In this document: one piece after another, positions 1-10,400 of the stretch
How positions within the stretch are numbered: the first letter of the stretch is position 1
Layout: each line of letters opens with the position of its first letter
Source: Alloyangia pacifica
GTDB taxonomy: Bacteria; Pseudomonadota; Alphaproteobacteria; Rhodobacterales; Rhodobacteraceae
Assembly: GCF_020524285.1 (NCBI RefSeq)
Contig: NZ_JAIVKX010000002.1
Location: 62,001-126,000 of the forward strand
Length of the DNA stretch: 64,000 bases
Reading direction: 5' to 3'
Notes under the pieces: model-generated
Seen by the model: the letters and a program-made list of their open reading frames with translations, nothing else
The model's database searches: none
Told to the model about the DNA's origin: nothing
Position numbers and translations under genes: made by a program

Positions 1-2
1 GC

Positions 3-1328
3 GTGCTGCACGCGCGGCGCACCGATCCGCGCGTCGGCGAGTGGCTGGCGGCGATCGACGCCGCCACGCTTGACGAGGTCGGGCAGGCGCAGCTTCGGCA
101 CATCCAGCGCAGCTTCACCCGCGCGGGCCGCGTGCCGGGCAAGCTGGCGGCGGATCTGGCGCGGCTGACCAGCCGGGCACACCGGGTCTGGGCCGAGGCC
201 CGCGCCGACGACAATTTCGCCGCCTTCGCGCCGGTGCTGAAGGACGTGGTTGCGCTGAAGCGCGAGGAGGGCGCCGCGCTTGCGGGTGGCGGCGACGTCT
301 ACGACGCGCTGCTCGACGACTACGAGCCCGGCGCCACGGCGCAGCAGCTTTCCGAGATGTTCGGCGCGCTGCGCCCGCGCCTCGTGGACCTGCGGCAGGC
401 GATCCTCGAGCGGCCCGCGCCGAAGCCGCTTTCGGGCACCTTCGACGATGCGAAGCAGATGGAGCTGGCGCGCAAGCTGGCCGAGGTCTTCGGCTACGAC
501 ATGGCGCGCGGTCGGGTCGACAAGGCCGTGCATCCGTTCAGCTCGGGCAGCGGCGACGACGTGCGGATCACCACGCGGACCAACCCGCTCGACCCGTTCA
601 ACTGCGTCTACTCGATCATCCACGAGACCGGCCACGCCGCCTACGAGCAGGCCATCGCCCCCGGCTACCGCTTCACCCCGCTGGGCGAAGGCGTGTCGAT
701 GGGCTTGCACGAGAGCCAGAGCCGCATCTACGAGAACCAGCTCGGGCGCTCCCGCGCCTTCACCGGTTGGCTGCATGGCCAGATGCAGGCGGAGTTCGGC
801 GACCTGGGGCTGAGCGCCGAGGAGTTCTACGCCAGCGTCAACTCGGTGCAGAACAATTACATCCGTACCGAGTCCGACGAGGTGCAGTACAACCTGCATG
901 TGCTGCTGCGCTTCGATCTCGAGCGGGCGCTGATCTCGGGCGAACTGGCGGTCGACGATCTCGAGGCGGCCTGGAACGAGCGCTTCGCCGCGGACTTCGG
1001 CTTTGCGGTCGACAAGGCGTCGGACGGGGTGCTGCAGGACGTGCACTGGTCGGCGGGTCTCTTCGGCTACTTCCCGACCTACAGCCTCGGCAATGTCTAC
1101 GCCGGCTGCCTGCACAAGGCGCTGCGGCAGGCGGTGCCGGACCTCGACGCGCAGATGGCCGAGGGCGACCTGTCTGCGGCGACCGGCTGGCTGCGCGAGC
1201 GCGTGCAGCGGCATGGCGGGCTCTACGCCCCGCGCGACGTGATCGAGCGGGCTTGCGGCTTCGCGTCGTCCGAGGCGCCGCTTCTGGAGTATCTCGAGGC
1301 GAAATTCGGCGCGCTCTACGGGCTCTGA
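3..1328 (+). CDS. Carboxypeptidase M32 (Taq family), 5' end outside window
   Basis: This is a zinc metallocarboxypeptidase of family M32, which removes C-terminal residues from peptides in the cytoplasm. The zinc site is visible: HETGH at residues 207-211 of the visible frame supplies two His and the catalytic Glu, and the downstream HESQSR segment (Glu about 237) supplies the third ligand expected for the family. The C-terminal part (KFGALYGL) is intact and the frame stops at 1326-1328. Family members are usually about 490-500 residues and only 441 are visible, so the true start lies left of the window; the in-frame GTG at position 3 should not be taken as the start. A strong bidirectional terminator follows. 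Confidence 0.92.
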   Translation: MLHARRTDPRVGEWLAAIDAATLDEVGQAQLRHIQRSFTRAGRVPGKLAADLARLTSRAHRVWAEARADDNFAAFAPVLKDVVALKREEGAALAGGGDVYDALLDDYEPGATAQQLSEMFGALRPRLVDLRQAILERPAPKPLSGTFDDAKQMELARKLAEVFGYDMARGRVDKAVHPFSSGSGDDVRITTRTNPLDPFNCVYSIIHETGHAAYEQAIAPGYRFTPLGEGVSMGLHESQSRIYENQLGRSRAFTGWLHGQMQAEFGDLGLSAEEFYASVNSVQNNYIRTESDEVQYNLHVLLRFDLERALISGELAVDDLEAAWNERFAADFGFAVDKASDGVLQDVHWSAGLFGYFPTYSLGNVYAGCLHKALRQAVPDLDAQMAEGDLSAATGWLRERVQRHGGLYAPRDVIERACGFASSEAPLLEYLEAKFGALYGL

Positions 1329-1350
1329 GACCCGGCGGGTGCGGAAAGAA

Positions 1351-1376
1351 AAAAGCGGCCCCGCGGGGCCGCTTTT
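1351..1376. terminator. Bidirectional intrinsic terminator
   Basis: A perfect 26-bp palindrome, AAAAGCGGCCCCG followed by its complement, flanked by A and T runs on both sides. It lies 22 bp after the M32 carboxypeptidase stop and 27 bp beyond the stop of the convergent membrane-protein gene, so it can serve both. Confidence 0.9.
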
Positions 1377-1403
1377 CTTGTCTTCGTGAGTGGTGGTCCG
1401 GAG

Positions 1404-1793
1404 TTAGACAGGTTCCGGGGTCTGTACAGCGATCACGCTGAAACGTCCTCCGCCGAAAATGACGAGCGGAAGGGCGAGGGATGCGACAAGCAGGCAGCTC
1501 TGGGCCGCCTGCAGGTCAAAGAGGTTGAAGCCGGGCACGAGGGCCTCATGCGCGAGGTAGATCGCAGCGCCGGCCAAGGCGACCGTGCGCGTGCCGATCC
1601 CGAGGATCAGCCAGATGCTGATCGAGGCCAGCACGACGCAGATGATAGAGGTTCCGAACTCGGGCAGGCGCACGGCGAAGGCGCCGGTGAGCGTGGGGTC
1701 GCTGGTGAATATCTCCAGCGCGACGGTGTGTCCGAGCAAGATGGCAAATGACAGCCGCAAAGCGCATTGAATGGTGGGTATTAGGCTGAACAT
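1404..1793 (-). CDS. Small four-helix membrane protein, DoxX-like
   Basis: A hydrophobic protein of 129 residues with about four predicted membrane helices: around residues 5-28 (TIQCALRLSFAILLG), 45-65 (SIICVVLASISIWLILGI), 68-85, and 95-115 near the C-terminus. Size and helix spacing resemble the DoxX/SURF4 group, but I see no diagnostic motif, so the function is unknown. I chose the ATG at 1793 because AGCAGGATT precedes it and it starts directly before the first helix. The frame stays open to a GTG/ATG pair at 1865/1862, which would add 23-24 non-hydrophobic residues. It stands alone between the terminator at 1351-1376 and the LysR gene upstream on the same strand. Confidence 0.6.
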   Translation of the reverse strand: MFSLIPTIQCALRLSFAILLGHTVALEIFTSDPTLTGAFAVRLPEFGTSIICVVLASISIWLILGIGTRTVALAGAAIYLAHEALVPGFNLFDLQAAQSCLLVASLALPLVIFGGGRFSVIAVQTPEPV

Positions 1794-1910
1794 AATCCTG
1801 CTCGTTACTCCGGAATCGAATGGCCCGGTTGAATACATGTCGCCAATGTTACACTTGGTCATCACAAAACCAAGAGGGAAATGTTCAACGCTAACTTTGC
1901 GTAAACATTG

Positions 1911-2771
1911 TTAGATGTATTCCGAGCGGCCGGCAGGTTCGCTGTCAAGGTCCTCGAAACACTTGATAATCCAGTCCACAGCGCGACGCATTCCGGAATC
2001 CGTGCGGCGACTCTCGTGATAGAAGAGCCAACACTCCAGGGTGATGGCGGCCGCTTCTGGCTGAATCGGCACGAACTCGGGTGACTGACGTGCCAAAATA
2101 TCCGGCAAGGGGCCGGACATCCGGGTGGTCTGCATGAGCCGGTGCAGGGCGATGAAGTTGTCGACCTTGATCTTCGGCTCCTTGCCGAACAGCTCGTAGG
2201 CCTGGCGCAGAACGCGTGAGCGACCCGGCGTGGTGTTCAGACCGATCCAGTCGCCCTGCGGGTCGGTGTCGCGGAAACGGTAGGGGCGGAAGCTCATGTC
2301 GCCGGCCTTGCGCGCGACGATGCGGCCCTGATCGGGGCGTCCGAACTGGACCACCAGATCGTTCTCGCCGAGCCCCTCGCGTTCGCGCCGCTCGGTGACC
2401 GTCAACTGCACGCCGGGCAGCATCTCGGCCTGCGGCCCGAGGCCCGGAAAGAGGACCAGAGAGGTGATGATCGGCGAGGCGCCCAAGCTGAGCGACACCG
2501 TTTCGACGTCGAGCCCGACGCCCTGGTTGTTCAGCGTCGACTTGAGCTGGCCATCGAAGTTCTGGGCGACGTTGATCAGCTCACGCACCGCCTCGGAGGG
2601 GCGCCAGCCGTCGGCGGTCTTGACGAAGGCCGGGACGCCGAGCGTTTCGGAGAGGCGTTCGATCCTGCGGGAGACGGTCGCGGTGTTGGTGCCGAGGAGC
2701 TTGGCCGCGGCGGTCATGGTGCCGGTCTTGGAAAGTGCGACGAGAAACCGAAGGTCGTCCCAATTGTTCAT
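1911..2771 (-). CDS. LysR-family transcriptional regulator
   Basis: A 286-residue LysR-type regulator. The N-terminal winged helix-turn-helix is clear (residues about 4-62: WDDLRFLVALSKTGTMTAAA, then NTATVSRRIERL), followed by the substrate-binding domain. The C-terminal half is divergent from well-known LysR sensors, so the ligand cannot be inferred. It sits between purL and the small membrane protein, all on the minus strand. The 118-bp gap to the membrane-protein start is compatible with either co-transcription or a separate promoter. Confidence 0.88.
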   Translation of the reverse strand: MNNWDDLRFLVALSKTGTMTAAAKLLGTNTATVSRRIERLSETLGVPAFVKTADGWRPSEAVRELINVAQNFDGQLKSTLNNQGVGLDVETVSLSLGASPIITSLVLFPGLGPQAEMLPGVQLTVTERREREGLGENDLVVQFGRPDQGRIVARKAGDMSFRPYRFRDTDPQGDWIGLNTTPGRSRVLRQAYELFGKEPKIKVDNFIALHRLMQTTRMSGPLPDILARQSPEFVPIQPEAAAITLECWLFYHESRRTDSGMRRAVDWIIKCFEDLDSEPAGRSEYI

Positions 2772-2957
2772 GATATTTGTTGTACTCGGAATGCTGGGTC
2801 TTCGGGTGGCTTGGCTGGGCGCTTCTTAAAGTTGTGTGAGTGGTGGCGCGCGCCCTTATCGGTAGTTTGAAATAATTTAGGACATTGATGCTGACAGACA
2901 AGGCCGCGGCGCGGTCGCGCGGAGGCGGATTTGTGTCAGCATGACGCTGGGGAAGGA

Positions 2958-2991
2958 AAAACGCCGCGTCCCGGCAGGGAGGCGGCGTTTT
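2958..2991 (-). terminator. Intrinsic terminator of purL
   Basis: A stem of AAAACGCCGC pairing with GCGGCGTTTT, with an inner CCC/GGG pairing. It lies about 70 bp beyond the purL stop codon on the transcribed (minus) strand and ends in TTTT on that strand. Confidence 0.8.
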
Positions 2992-3058
2992 CTCGGCGGA
3001 AACACGCTTGTCGAAGGCCCGAGACGAGCCGGGCTCCGCCGAAGCGGGCCCGGACGAC

Positions 3059-5218
3059 TCAGCCGAAATATTCGGCGAAGCTGCCGCGGTAGGCGGCTGC
3101 GAGCTCGGAGAGCGGCGCTTCGCTGCCCCCGAGGCGGACCGTGTCGCCGGTGAACTTGCCGACGGTGGTCAGCGTGACACCCGCGGCGGAGGCCGCGATC
3201 ATCAGCGCTTCGGCCGCGTCGAAGTTGCAGGCGATCAGGTAGCGGCCCTGGTCTTCGCCGAAGAGGGTCGGCGTGTCCGCCGCGTCGATGTGCACGCCGA
3301 CGCCCGAGGCCTCGGCCATCTCGAAGGCGGCCATGGCAAGCCCACCGTCCGACAGGTCGGTGCAGCTGCGGATCCAGTCGCGGTTGGCGAGGATGAACTC
3401 ACCGTTGCGGCGCTCCGCCTCGAGGTCGACCGACGGGGCGTCGCCTTCCTCGCGGTTGAACACCTCTGCAAGCAGGGCGGACTGGCCGAGGTGGCCGGCG
3501 GTGTCCCCGACCAGCAGCGCCACATGGCCTTCGCGGGCGTAGCCGAGGATCGGCTCTTCGCCGGCGGCGATCAGGCCGACGGCCCCGATGGTCGGCGTCG
3601 GCAGGATCGGCTCGCCGTCGGTCTCGTTGTAGAGCGAGACGTTGCCCGAAACGATCGGCGTGTCGAGCGCGAGGCAGGCCGCGCCGATGCCGTCGATGGC
3701 GCCGACGAACTGCCCCATGATCTCGGGCTTCTCGGGGTTGCCGAAGTTCATGTTGTCGGTGGTCGCCAGCGGGCGGGCGCCGACGGAGACGAGGTTGCGG
3801 TAGGCTTCCGCCACCGCCTGCTTGCCGCCCTCGACCGGGTTGGCGCGCACGTAGCGCGGCGTCACGTCCGAGGTGAAGGCCAACTTCTTGTCGGTGCCAT
3901 GCACGCGGATCACGCCGGCGCCGAAGCCGGGGATGCGCACGGTGTCAGCCATCACCTGGCTGTCGTACTGCTCGTAGACCCATTCGCGCGAGCAGTAGTT
4001 CGGCGAGGAGATCAGCGCCTTCAGCCCGTCGATCGGATCGATGCCCGGCACCTCGGCCAGCGGCTCGGCGGCGGGGGTGGGGACCCAGGGACGGTCATAC
4101 TCGGGCGCGGTGCCCGAGAGCGCCTTGAGCGGCAGGTCGGCCTTCACGTCACCGTTCAGCACGATGAGGAAGCGGTCCTCGGCGATGGTCTCGCCGACGA
4201 TGGCGAAGTCGAGGTCCCACTTGTCGAAGACGGCCTTGGCCTCGGCTTCCTTGGCGGGGTCGAGCACCATGAGCATGCGCTCCTGGCTCTCCGAGAGCAT
4301 CATCTCGTAGGCGGTCATGTTCTCTTCGCGGACCGGCACCTTCTCGAGGTCGAGGCGCACGCCGAGGTTGCCCTTGTCGCCCATCTCCACGGCCGAGCAG
4401 GTCAGGCCCGCGGCGCCCATGTCCTGGATCGAGATCACCGCGCCGGTCTGCATCAGCTCGAGCGTGGCCTCCATGAGGCGCTTCTCGGTGAACGGGTCGC
4501 CGACCTGAACGGTGGGGCGCTTTTCCTCGATGGTCTCGTCGAATTCCGCCGAGGCCATGGTCGCGCCGCCGACGCCGTCGCGGCCGGTCTTGGCGCCGAG
4601 GTAGACCACCGGGCGGCCAACGCCGGAGGCGGCGGAGTAGAAGATGCTGTCGGTGTCCGCCAGGCCCGCCGCGAAGGCGTTGACCAGGCAGTTGCCATTA
4701 TAGGCCGGGTGGAAGCGCACTTCGCCGCCGACGGTCGGCACGCCGAAGCAGTTGCCGTAGCCGCCGACACCCTCGACCACGCCGTGCACAAGCTGGCGGG
4801 TCTTCTGGTGGTCCTTCTCACCGAAGGACAGCGCGTTCATCGCCGCGACGGGCCGCGCGCCCATGGTGAAGACGTCGCGCAGGATGCCGCCCACGCCTGT
4901 CGCCGCGCCCTGGTAGGGCTCGATGTACGACGGGTGGTTGTGGCTTTCCATCTTGAAGATGACCGCCTGGCCATCGCCGATGTCGACGACGCCAGCGTTC
5001 TCGCCCGGGCCGCAGATGACCTGCGGGCCCTTGGTCGGCAGCTTGCGCAGGTGGATCTTCGAGCTCTTGTAGGAGCAGTGCTCGTTCCACATGGCCGAGA
5101 AGATCCCCAGCTCGGTGAACGTCGGCTCGCGGCCGATGATCTGCAGGATCCGCTCGTATTCGTCGGGACTGATCCCGTGGGCGGCGATGAGCTCTTCGGT
5201 GATGGACGGTTCCTGCAT
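3059..5218 (-). CDS. purL: Phosphoribosylformylglycinamidine synthase subunit PurL
   Basis: The large subunit of FGAM synthase (719 residues, the size expected for the small-type PurL that works with PurQ and PurS). It converts FGAR plus glutamine-derived ammonia and ATP to FGAM in de novo purine synthesis. Diagnostic segments are visible: [12 protein letters not shown] near residue 43, [20 protein letters not shown] near residue 90 and [19 protein letters not shown] in the C-terminal AIRS-like domain. The start ATG at 5218 is preceded by AAGGGGAGT, a good ribosome-binding site. PurS, PurQ and PurC are not in the window. A 741-residue frame on the opposite strand is a high-GC shadow. Confidence 0.98.
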   Translation of the reverse strand: MQEPSITEELIAAHGISPDEYERILQIIGREPTFTELGIFSAMWNEHCSYKSSKIHLRKLPTKGPQVICGPGENAGVVDIGDGQAVIFKMESHNHPSYIEPYQGAATGVGGILRDVFTMGARPVAAMNALSFGEKDHQKTRQLVHGVVEGVGGYGNCFGVPTVGGEVRFHPAYNGNCLVNAFAAGLADTDSIFYSAASGVGRPVVYLGAKTGRDGVGGATMASAEFDETIEEKRPTVQVGDPFTEKRLMEATLELMQTGAVISIQDMGAAGLTCSAVEMGDKGNLGVRLDLEKVPVREENMTAYEMMLSESQERMLMVLDPAKEAEAKAVFDKWDLDFAIVGETIAEDRFLIVLNGDVKADLPLKALSGTAPEYDRPWVPTPAAEPLAEVPGIDPIDGLKALISSPNYCSREWVYEQYDSQVMADTVRIPGFGAGVIRVHGTDKKLAFTSDVTPRYVRANPVEGGKQAVAEAYRNLVSVGARPLATTDNMNFGNPEKPEIMGQFVGAIDGIGAACLALDTPIVSGNVSLYNETDGEPILPTPTIGAVGLIAAGEEPILGYAREGHVALLVGDTAGHLGQSALLAEVFNREEGDAPSVDLEAERRNGEFILANRDWIRSCTDLSDGGLAMAAFEMAEASGVGVHIDAADTPTLFGEDQGRYLIACNFDAAEALMIAASAAGVTLTTVGKFTGDTVRLGGSEAPLSELAAAYRGSFAEYFG

Positions 5219-5282
5219 CCTGACTCCCCTTAGCGTGGTTGGTGCGCTCTTTAAGGCAAGGGCGGCAAAGGGGGAAGAGGGG

Positions 5283-6143
5283 TCAGGGCCTCTGAGCCGT
5301 CACAAGGTTCATTCTTGCGGGCACTTTGGCCCCTTCGACAGTTTCATAGGGCGCAAAGGCCGCGTGAATGTCATTTTGAATGGCCTGTGCCTGCGCCTCG
5401 GTGGCGCCCTTGTCGCGCATGTGGCGCACCGCGGGGCCGATGCGGGTGGCAAGGTCTGCGGCCTTCATGCCCTGTGGCAGGCGCAGCTCGGTCTCGACCG
5501 TCTCTATGGCAATGTCGGAAAACCCCGCGCGGGACAGGATGCCGCGCACCCGCTCGGGGTCGCGGAAGGCCATGGGCCCGGGGGCGTCGGGATCGCCGGG
5601 GGCGGGCGGGCCGAGATGATGCACCGCCGCTTTCATCGGCAGGTCGAACCACGGGTTCTCCTCGATCGCGCGCCAGCAGATGAAGGCGAGCCGCCCGCCG
5701 GGCTTCAGGAAGTGCAGGATATTGGCGAAGGCCGCGTCGGGGTCGTCGAAGAACATCACCCCCATGCGCGACAGGCACAGGTCCACCGGCGACTCCGGTC
5801 GCCAGAGTTGCGCGTCGGTGTGGATGAACTCGGGGCGGATGCCGTCCAGCGCTTCGGCGCGGGTGCGGGCCACCTCGAGCAGCGATGTGGAAACGTCGAT
5901 GCCGGTCACATGGCCTTCGGGCGCCACCGCCTCTGCCAGGGCAAGGGTCGTCGCGCCGGCGCCGCAGCCGAGATCGATGACCCGCTCGCCGGGCTGCGCC
6001 GCGGCGCGGGCAAGCACCTGTTCGGAGATATGCGAATGCAACGTGTCGAGTTCTTCGCGCAGGGCGACCCAGTTTAGGCCGGGGCCCTCGGTCCAGAATG
6101 TCTGCTGCGCCGCGTTGCCCGGGGAAATCTCGTCCGCTGCCAT
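5283..6143 (-). CDS. Class I SAM-dependent methyltransferase
   Basis: A 286-residue methyltransferase with the standard Rossmann motif I ([19 protein letters not shown]) and an acidic ribose-binding Asp in motif II (VTGIDVS). The rest follows the UbiE/MenG-like methyltransferase-11/25 layout ([16 protein letters not shown]). The substrate is not evident. I chose the ATG at 6143 because AAGGAGGGCAAG lies directly upstream; the open frame continues to 6278 but that extension runs through the small-RNA terminator hairpin at 6216-6244. The gene is 64 bp downstream of purL's start and may have its own promoter. Confidence 0.88.
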   Translation of the reverse strand: MAADEISPGNAAQQTFWTEGPGLNWVALREELDTLHSHISEQVLARAAAQPGERVIDLGCGAGATTLALAEAVAPEGHVTGIDVSTSLLEVARTRAEALDGIRPEFIHTDAQLWRPESPVDLCLSRMGVMFFDDPDAAFANILHFLKPGGRLAFICWRAIEENPWFDLPMKAAVHHLGPPAPGDPDAPGPMAFRDPERVRGILSRAGFSDIAIETVETELRLPQGMKAADLATRIGPAVRHMRDKGATEAQAQAIQNDIHAAFAPYETVEGAKVPARMNLVTAQRP

Positions 6144-6215
6144 CTTGCCCTCCTTCACCTTGGGGAAGGGTAGCGCACAGGGCGGACGCACCAAAGCAAG
6201 CTCTTGCGAGTCGGC

Positions 6216-6296
6216 AAAAAAAAGGCCGAGCACAAAGCTCGGCCGAAGTCCAACAGGGAGGTTGAAGATGACGCGCACTAGGGCGCTTCAAGCTTC
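6216..6296 (-). ncRNA. Candidate trans-acting sRNA with anti-SD CUCCCU loop
   Basis: Reading the minus strand there is a -35-like TTGATC (6327-6332), an 18-bp spacer and a -10-like TATTCA (6303-6308), predicting a start near 6296. The transcript would fold into three hairpins. First is an outer GAAG/CTTC stem enclosing GCGC/GCGC (6264-6289). Second is a CAAC/GTTG stem (6251-6264) exposing the loop CUCCCU, complementary to ribosome-binding sites. Third is a strong GGCCGAGC/GCTCGGCC terminator (6224-6244) followed by eight U. This three-part plan matches alphaproteobacterial sRNA families with anti-Shine-Dalgarno loops (suhB/ar14 and CcsR types). The family assignment is from memory; the structure is seen directly. 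It could alternatively be only the terminator of the upstream LysR gene. Confidence 0.6.
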
Positions 6297-6402
6297 GTGT
6301 GCTGAATATGTGATCAGTCTTGAGTCGATCAAGGGAAGAAATGGCCTCAATCGGTCATTGCTGCCATGCACTGTTTGCATGGCGCCCGATTTTTGGGCGT
6401 CG

Positions 6403-7308
6403 TCAGTCGGCGCCCATCGCCTTGAGCTGCCGCCGGTGCGCGAAGATCTCGTCCTGCACGAAGTCGCGGAAGGCCGTTACCCTCTTGGAATGACGCAATT
6501 CTTCCGGGTAGGCGAGGAACACGGGCACCTCGTTGCTCTCGACGTCGGGCAGCACCCGCACCACATGCGGGAAATCCTCTATGATGTAGTCGGGCAGCAC
6601 GCCGATGCCGAGATTGGCGATCACTGCCTGCAGCACCCCGAAGTAGTTGTTCACCGTCAGACCCGTGCGGATGTCATAGGTGAGCAGCTTCTGCACCAGC
6701 GCCTTGCCCGAGAGCACCTGCGCCGAGTTCGGGTTCTGGCAGATCAGCCGGTGCGACGCGAGATCCTCGAGCGACTCGGGAAGCCCGTTCTGTTCCAGGT
6801 AGGCGGGGGAGGCGTACATGCGCATGCGGATCGACATCAGCCGCTTGCGGATCAGGTCCGCCTGGCTCGGCTCCTTCATGCGGATGGCCACGTCGGCCTC
6901 GCGCATCGGCAGGTCGAGCACGCGCTCTTCCAGCATCAGGTCGATCTTCAGGTCGGGGTACTTCTCGTAGAGCTTGGTCAGGCGCGGGGCCAGCCAGAGC
7001 ACGCCGAAGCCGTGGGTCGTGGTGACCTTGAGCTCGCCGAAGACCTCTTCCTCGCTGTCGCGGATGCGAGCGGTGGCGCTGTCGATGCGCTTCACCATCG
7101 AGGCGGTGGCGTCGAACAGCAGCTCGCCCTGTTCGGTGAGAATCAGTCCCCGCGCGTGGCGGTGGAAAAGCGTGGTATCCAGCGCCTCCTCCAGCGCCCG
7201 GATTTGTCGCGACACGGCGGATTGCGACAGATGCAGCGCATCTCCCGCGTGAGTCAGGCTGCCCGCATCTGCGACAGCGTGAAAGATCCTGAGCTTATCC
7301 CAATCCAT
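6403..7308 (-). CDS. LysR-family transcriptional regulator
   Basis: A 301-residue LysR-type regulator with a canonical N-terminal HTH (residues 2-60: WDKLRIFHAVADAGSLTHAG, LSQSAVSRQIRALE) and a typical effector-binding domain (VTTTHGFGVLWLAPRL onward). It is divergent from the indolepyruvate ferredoxin oxidoreductase gene with a 165-bp shared promoter region, so regulation of that gene is plausible but not shown. Downstream on the same strand lies the sRNA/terminator at 6216-6296. Confidence 0.92.
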   Translation of the reverse strand: MDWDKLRIFHAVADAGSLTHAGDALHLSQSAVSRQIRALEEALDTTLFHRHARGLILTEQGELLFDATASMVKRIDSATARIRDSEEEVFGELKVTTTHGFGVLWLAPRLTKLYEKYPDLKIDLMLEERVLDLPMREADVAIRMKEPSQADLIRKRLMSIRMRMYASPAYLEQNGLPESLEDLASHRLICQNPNSAQVLSGKALVQKLLTYDIRTGLTVNNYFGVLQAVIANLGIGVLPDYIIEDFPHVVRVLPDVESNEVPVFLAYPEELRHSKRVTAFRDFVQDEIFAHRRQLKAMGAD

Positions 7309-7473
7309 GGCGGCATCTTATTCAACTTTGGCGCCCTGTATACGACAGGAACGATTAACGGAAACACATCTTTGCCGAGTGTGGGAAAATCACGAAGATT
7401 TCCCTATCCGGGTCAGCATGTGTGACCTATCATGGGGCTTAGCTGCAAGCACTATGAGCGAAGGGAGGCGCGC

Positions 7474-10400
7474 ATGAGCAAGCAAGCAATTTCCCTGCAG
7501 GACAGGTTCGATTTAAGCAAGAGTCCGGTCCTTTTGAATGGCACACAGGCGCTGGTTCGCCTGATGCTGATGCAAAAAGAGCGCGATCGCGCCGCCGGGC
7601 TGAACACGGCTGGCTACGTGACCGGCTACCGCGGCTCGCCGCTGGGCGCCGTCGACATCCAGATGAACCGCGCCGGCAAGCTGCTGACCGAGGCCGACAT
7701 CCTCTTCCAGGAGGGGCTGAACGAGGACCTTGCGGCCACCGCGCTCTGGGGTTCGCAACAGGCCGAGCTGCGCGGCGAGGGCAAGTACGACGGGGTCTTC
7801 GGCCTCTGGTACGGCAAGGGCCCCGGCGTCGACCGGTCCGGCGACGTGATGCGCCACGCCAATATGGCGGGCACCTCGAAGCATGGCGGCGTTCTCATGG
7901 CCATGGGCGACGACCACACCGGCGAAAGCTCGACGGTGCTGCACCAGTCCGAATGGGCGCTGGTCGATGCCTATATGCCCGTGGTCTCGCCTGCCGGCGT
8001 GCAGGAGGTGCTGGACTACGGCATCTACGGCTTTGCCCTGTCGCGCTTCTCCGGCCTCTGGGTCGGCCTCAAGACCATGAAGGACACGGTCGAGGCCACC
8101 GCCGTCGTCGATGGCCGCCCCGACCGCATGTCGCTGGTGACGCCGGAGTTCGTCATGCCCGAGGGCGGGCTGAACATCCGGCTCGGCGACACGCCGCACC
8201 TGCAGGAAGCGCGGGTCATCGACTTCAAGCGCTTCGCGGCCGAGGCATTCTCCCGCGCCAACAAGATGGACAAGCGCGTCTGGGGCAAGCCCGGCGCCAA
8301 GATCGGCCTTGTCGCGGCGGGCAAGAACTGGCTCGATTTGCAGCACGCCATGTCGCTGCTCAATATCGACGAAGCCGAGGCCGAGCGGCTGGGGATCACC
8401 ACCTACAAGGTCGGCCAGACCTTCCCGCTCGACATGAAGGGCTTCCACGACTGGGCCGAAGGGCTCGACCTGATCGTCATCGTCGAGGAGAAGCGCAAGC
8501 TGATCGAGGTGCAGGTCAAGGAGGCGATCTTCGACGACCGCCGCGGCCGCCGTGTCTACGGCTGGTACAAGGGCGGGGCAGGTGGCATGCACCGCGAAGA
8601 GCTCTTTCCCACCCGCGGCGCGCTTGATCCGGTGTGGATCGCGCAGAAGCTGGGCGAGATCTTCGTCGAGGAGGGTCGCGGCACCGAGGGTATCAAGGCC
8701 GGGCTGACCGCGCTCGACGAAGCGCGCAAGGCCGACAACGCCCCCGACCTCGCGGCGCGTCTGCCGTATTTCTGCTCGGGCTGCCCGCACAACACGTCCA
8801 CCAAGCTGCCCGAAGGCTCGCGCGCCTATGCCGGGATCGGCTGCCACTACATGGTGCAATGGATGGACCGCAACACCACCGGCTTCACCCACATGGGCGG
8901 CGAGGGGGTGAACTGGGTCGGCGAGGCGCCCTTCTCGACGCGCAGCCACGTCTTCCAGAACCTCGGCGACGGCACCTACAACCACTCCGGTTCGCTGGCG
9001 ATCCGCGCCGCGCTCGCGGCGGGCACCAACATCACCTACAAGATCCTCTACAATGACGCCGTCGCCATGACTGGCGGCCAGCCCAACGAGGGCGGGCTGA
9101 CCGCGGATCGCATCGCGCGCGAGCTGAAGGCCATGGGCGTCGAGCACCTGGCAGTGGTCTACGACGAAAAGGAGGAGGTGAACTTCGACCTTTTCCCGGG
9201 CGGCATCGAGACCTTCGAGCGCGCCGAGATGGAGGCCGTGCAGAAACGCTTCGAGCAGATCGGCGGCGTTTCGGTCATCCTCTACATCCAGACCTGCGCG
9301 GCTGAAAAACGCCGCCGTCGCAAGAAGGGCACCTTCCCGGACCCGGACAAGCGGGTGTTCATCAACACCGAGGTCTGCGAGGGCTGCGGCGATTGCGGCG
9401 TGCAGTCGAACTGCGTGTCGATCGTGCCCGCCGAGACCGAGCTGGGCCGCAAGCGCGCCATCGACCAGTCGAGCTGCAACAAGGATTATTCCTGCCTCAA
9501 GGGCTTCTGCCCCTCCTTCGTCACCCTCAAGGGTGCGAAGATGCGCAAGGGCGAAACCACGGACCTCGACCTGCCGCACCTGCCGCAGCCGCAACTGCCG
9601 AGCATCGACAAGACCCACAACGTGGTGATCACCGGCGTCGGCGGCACCGGGGTTGTCACGGTCGGTGCGGTGCTGGCGCAGGCGGCGCAGATCGCCGGCA
9701 TGGGCGCGGGCATGATGGAGATGGCGGGCCTCGCCCAGAAGGGCGGCGCGGTGCACATCCACCTGCGGCTGGCGAACCGCCCCGAGGACATCTCGGCGGT
9801 GCGCGTGGCGACCGGCGAGGCCGATGCGCTGATCGGCGGCGACCTGGTGGTCAGCGCCGGGGCCAAGACCCTCGGCCTCACCAAGCGCGGCCGCACCGGT
9901 GCGGTGGTCAACGGGCACGAAATCATCACCGGCGAGTTCACCCGCGACACCGAGTTCACGCTGCCCTTCGACCAGCTTCGGGTGGCGCTGGAGGCGCGGA
10001 TGCAGGACCGGCTGGCGATCTTCGATGCGACCGAACTGGCGCGGGTCACCATGGGCGACTCAATCTTCTCCAACATGATGATTCTCGGCGCCGCCTGGCA
10101 GCAGGGGCTGCTGCCGCTGCCGCATGACGCCATCGAAGAGGCGATCCGCCTCAATGGCGCGGCGGTGGAGCGCAACCTGCGGGCCTTCGAGATCGGGCGC
10201 TGGGCGGTGATCCACCCGGCCGAGGCGGCGGCACTGGGCGCGCCGAAGGTGGTCGAGAAACCCAAATCGCTCGACGAGAAGATCGCCTTCCGCGCCGATC
10301 ACCTCGCGGTCTACCAAAGCAAGCGTCTGGCAAAGAAATACCGCGCCCTGGTCGAGCCGATCACCGACCCGCACCTGCGCGAGGCGGTGGCGAAGGGCTA

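Noticed and set aside
3008-5233. A 741-residue open frame on the plus strand opposite purL
   Set aside because: It mirrors purL exactly, has no family resemblance and only reflects GC-rich third positions. The same applies to the very long frames opposite the IOR gene, alaS, typA, guaA, the sulfatase and the catalase.
6245-6402. A plus-strand small protein from the ATG at 6268
   Set aside because: It has a fair ribosome-binding site, but the frame runs on through the LysR gene in antisense and the stretch is better explained as the small RNA and its promoter on the minus strand.
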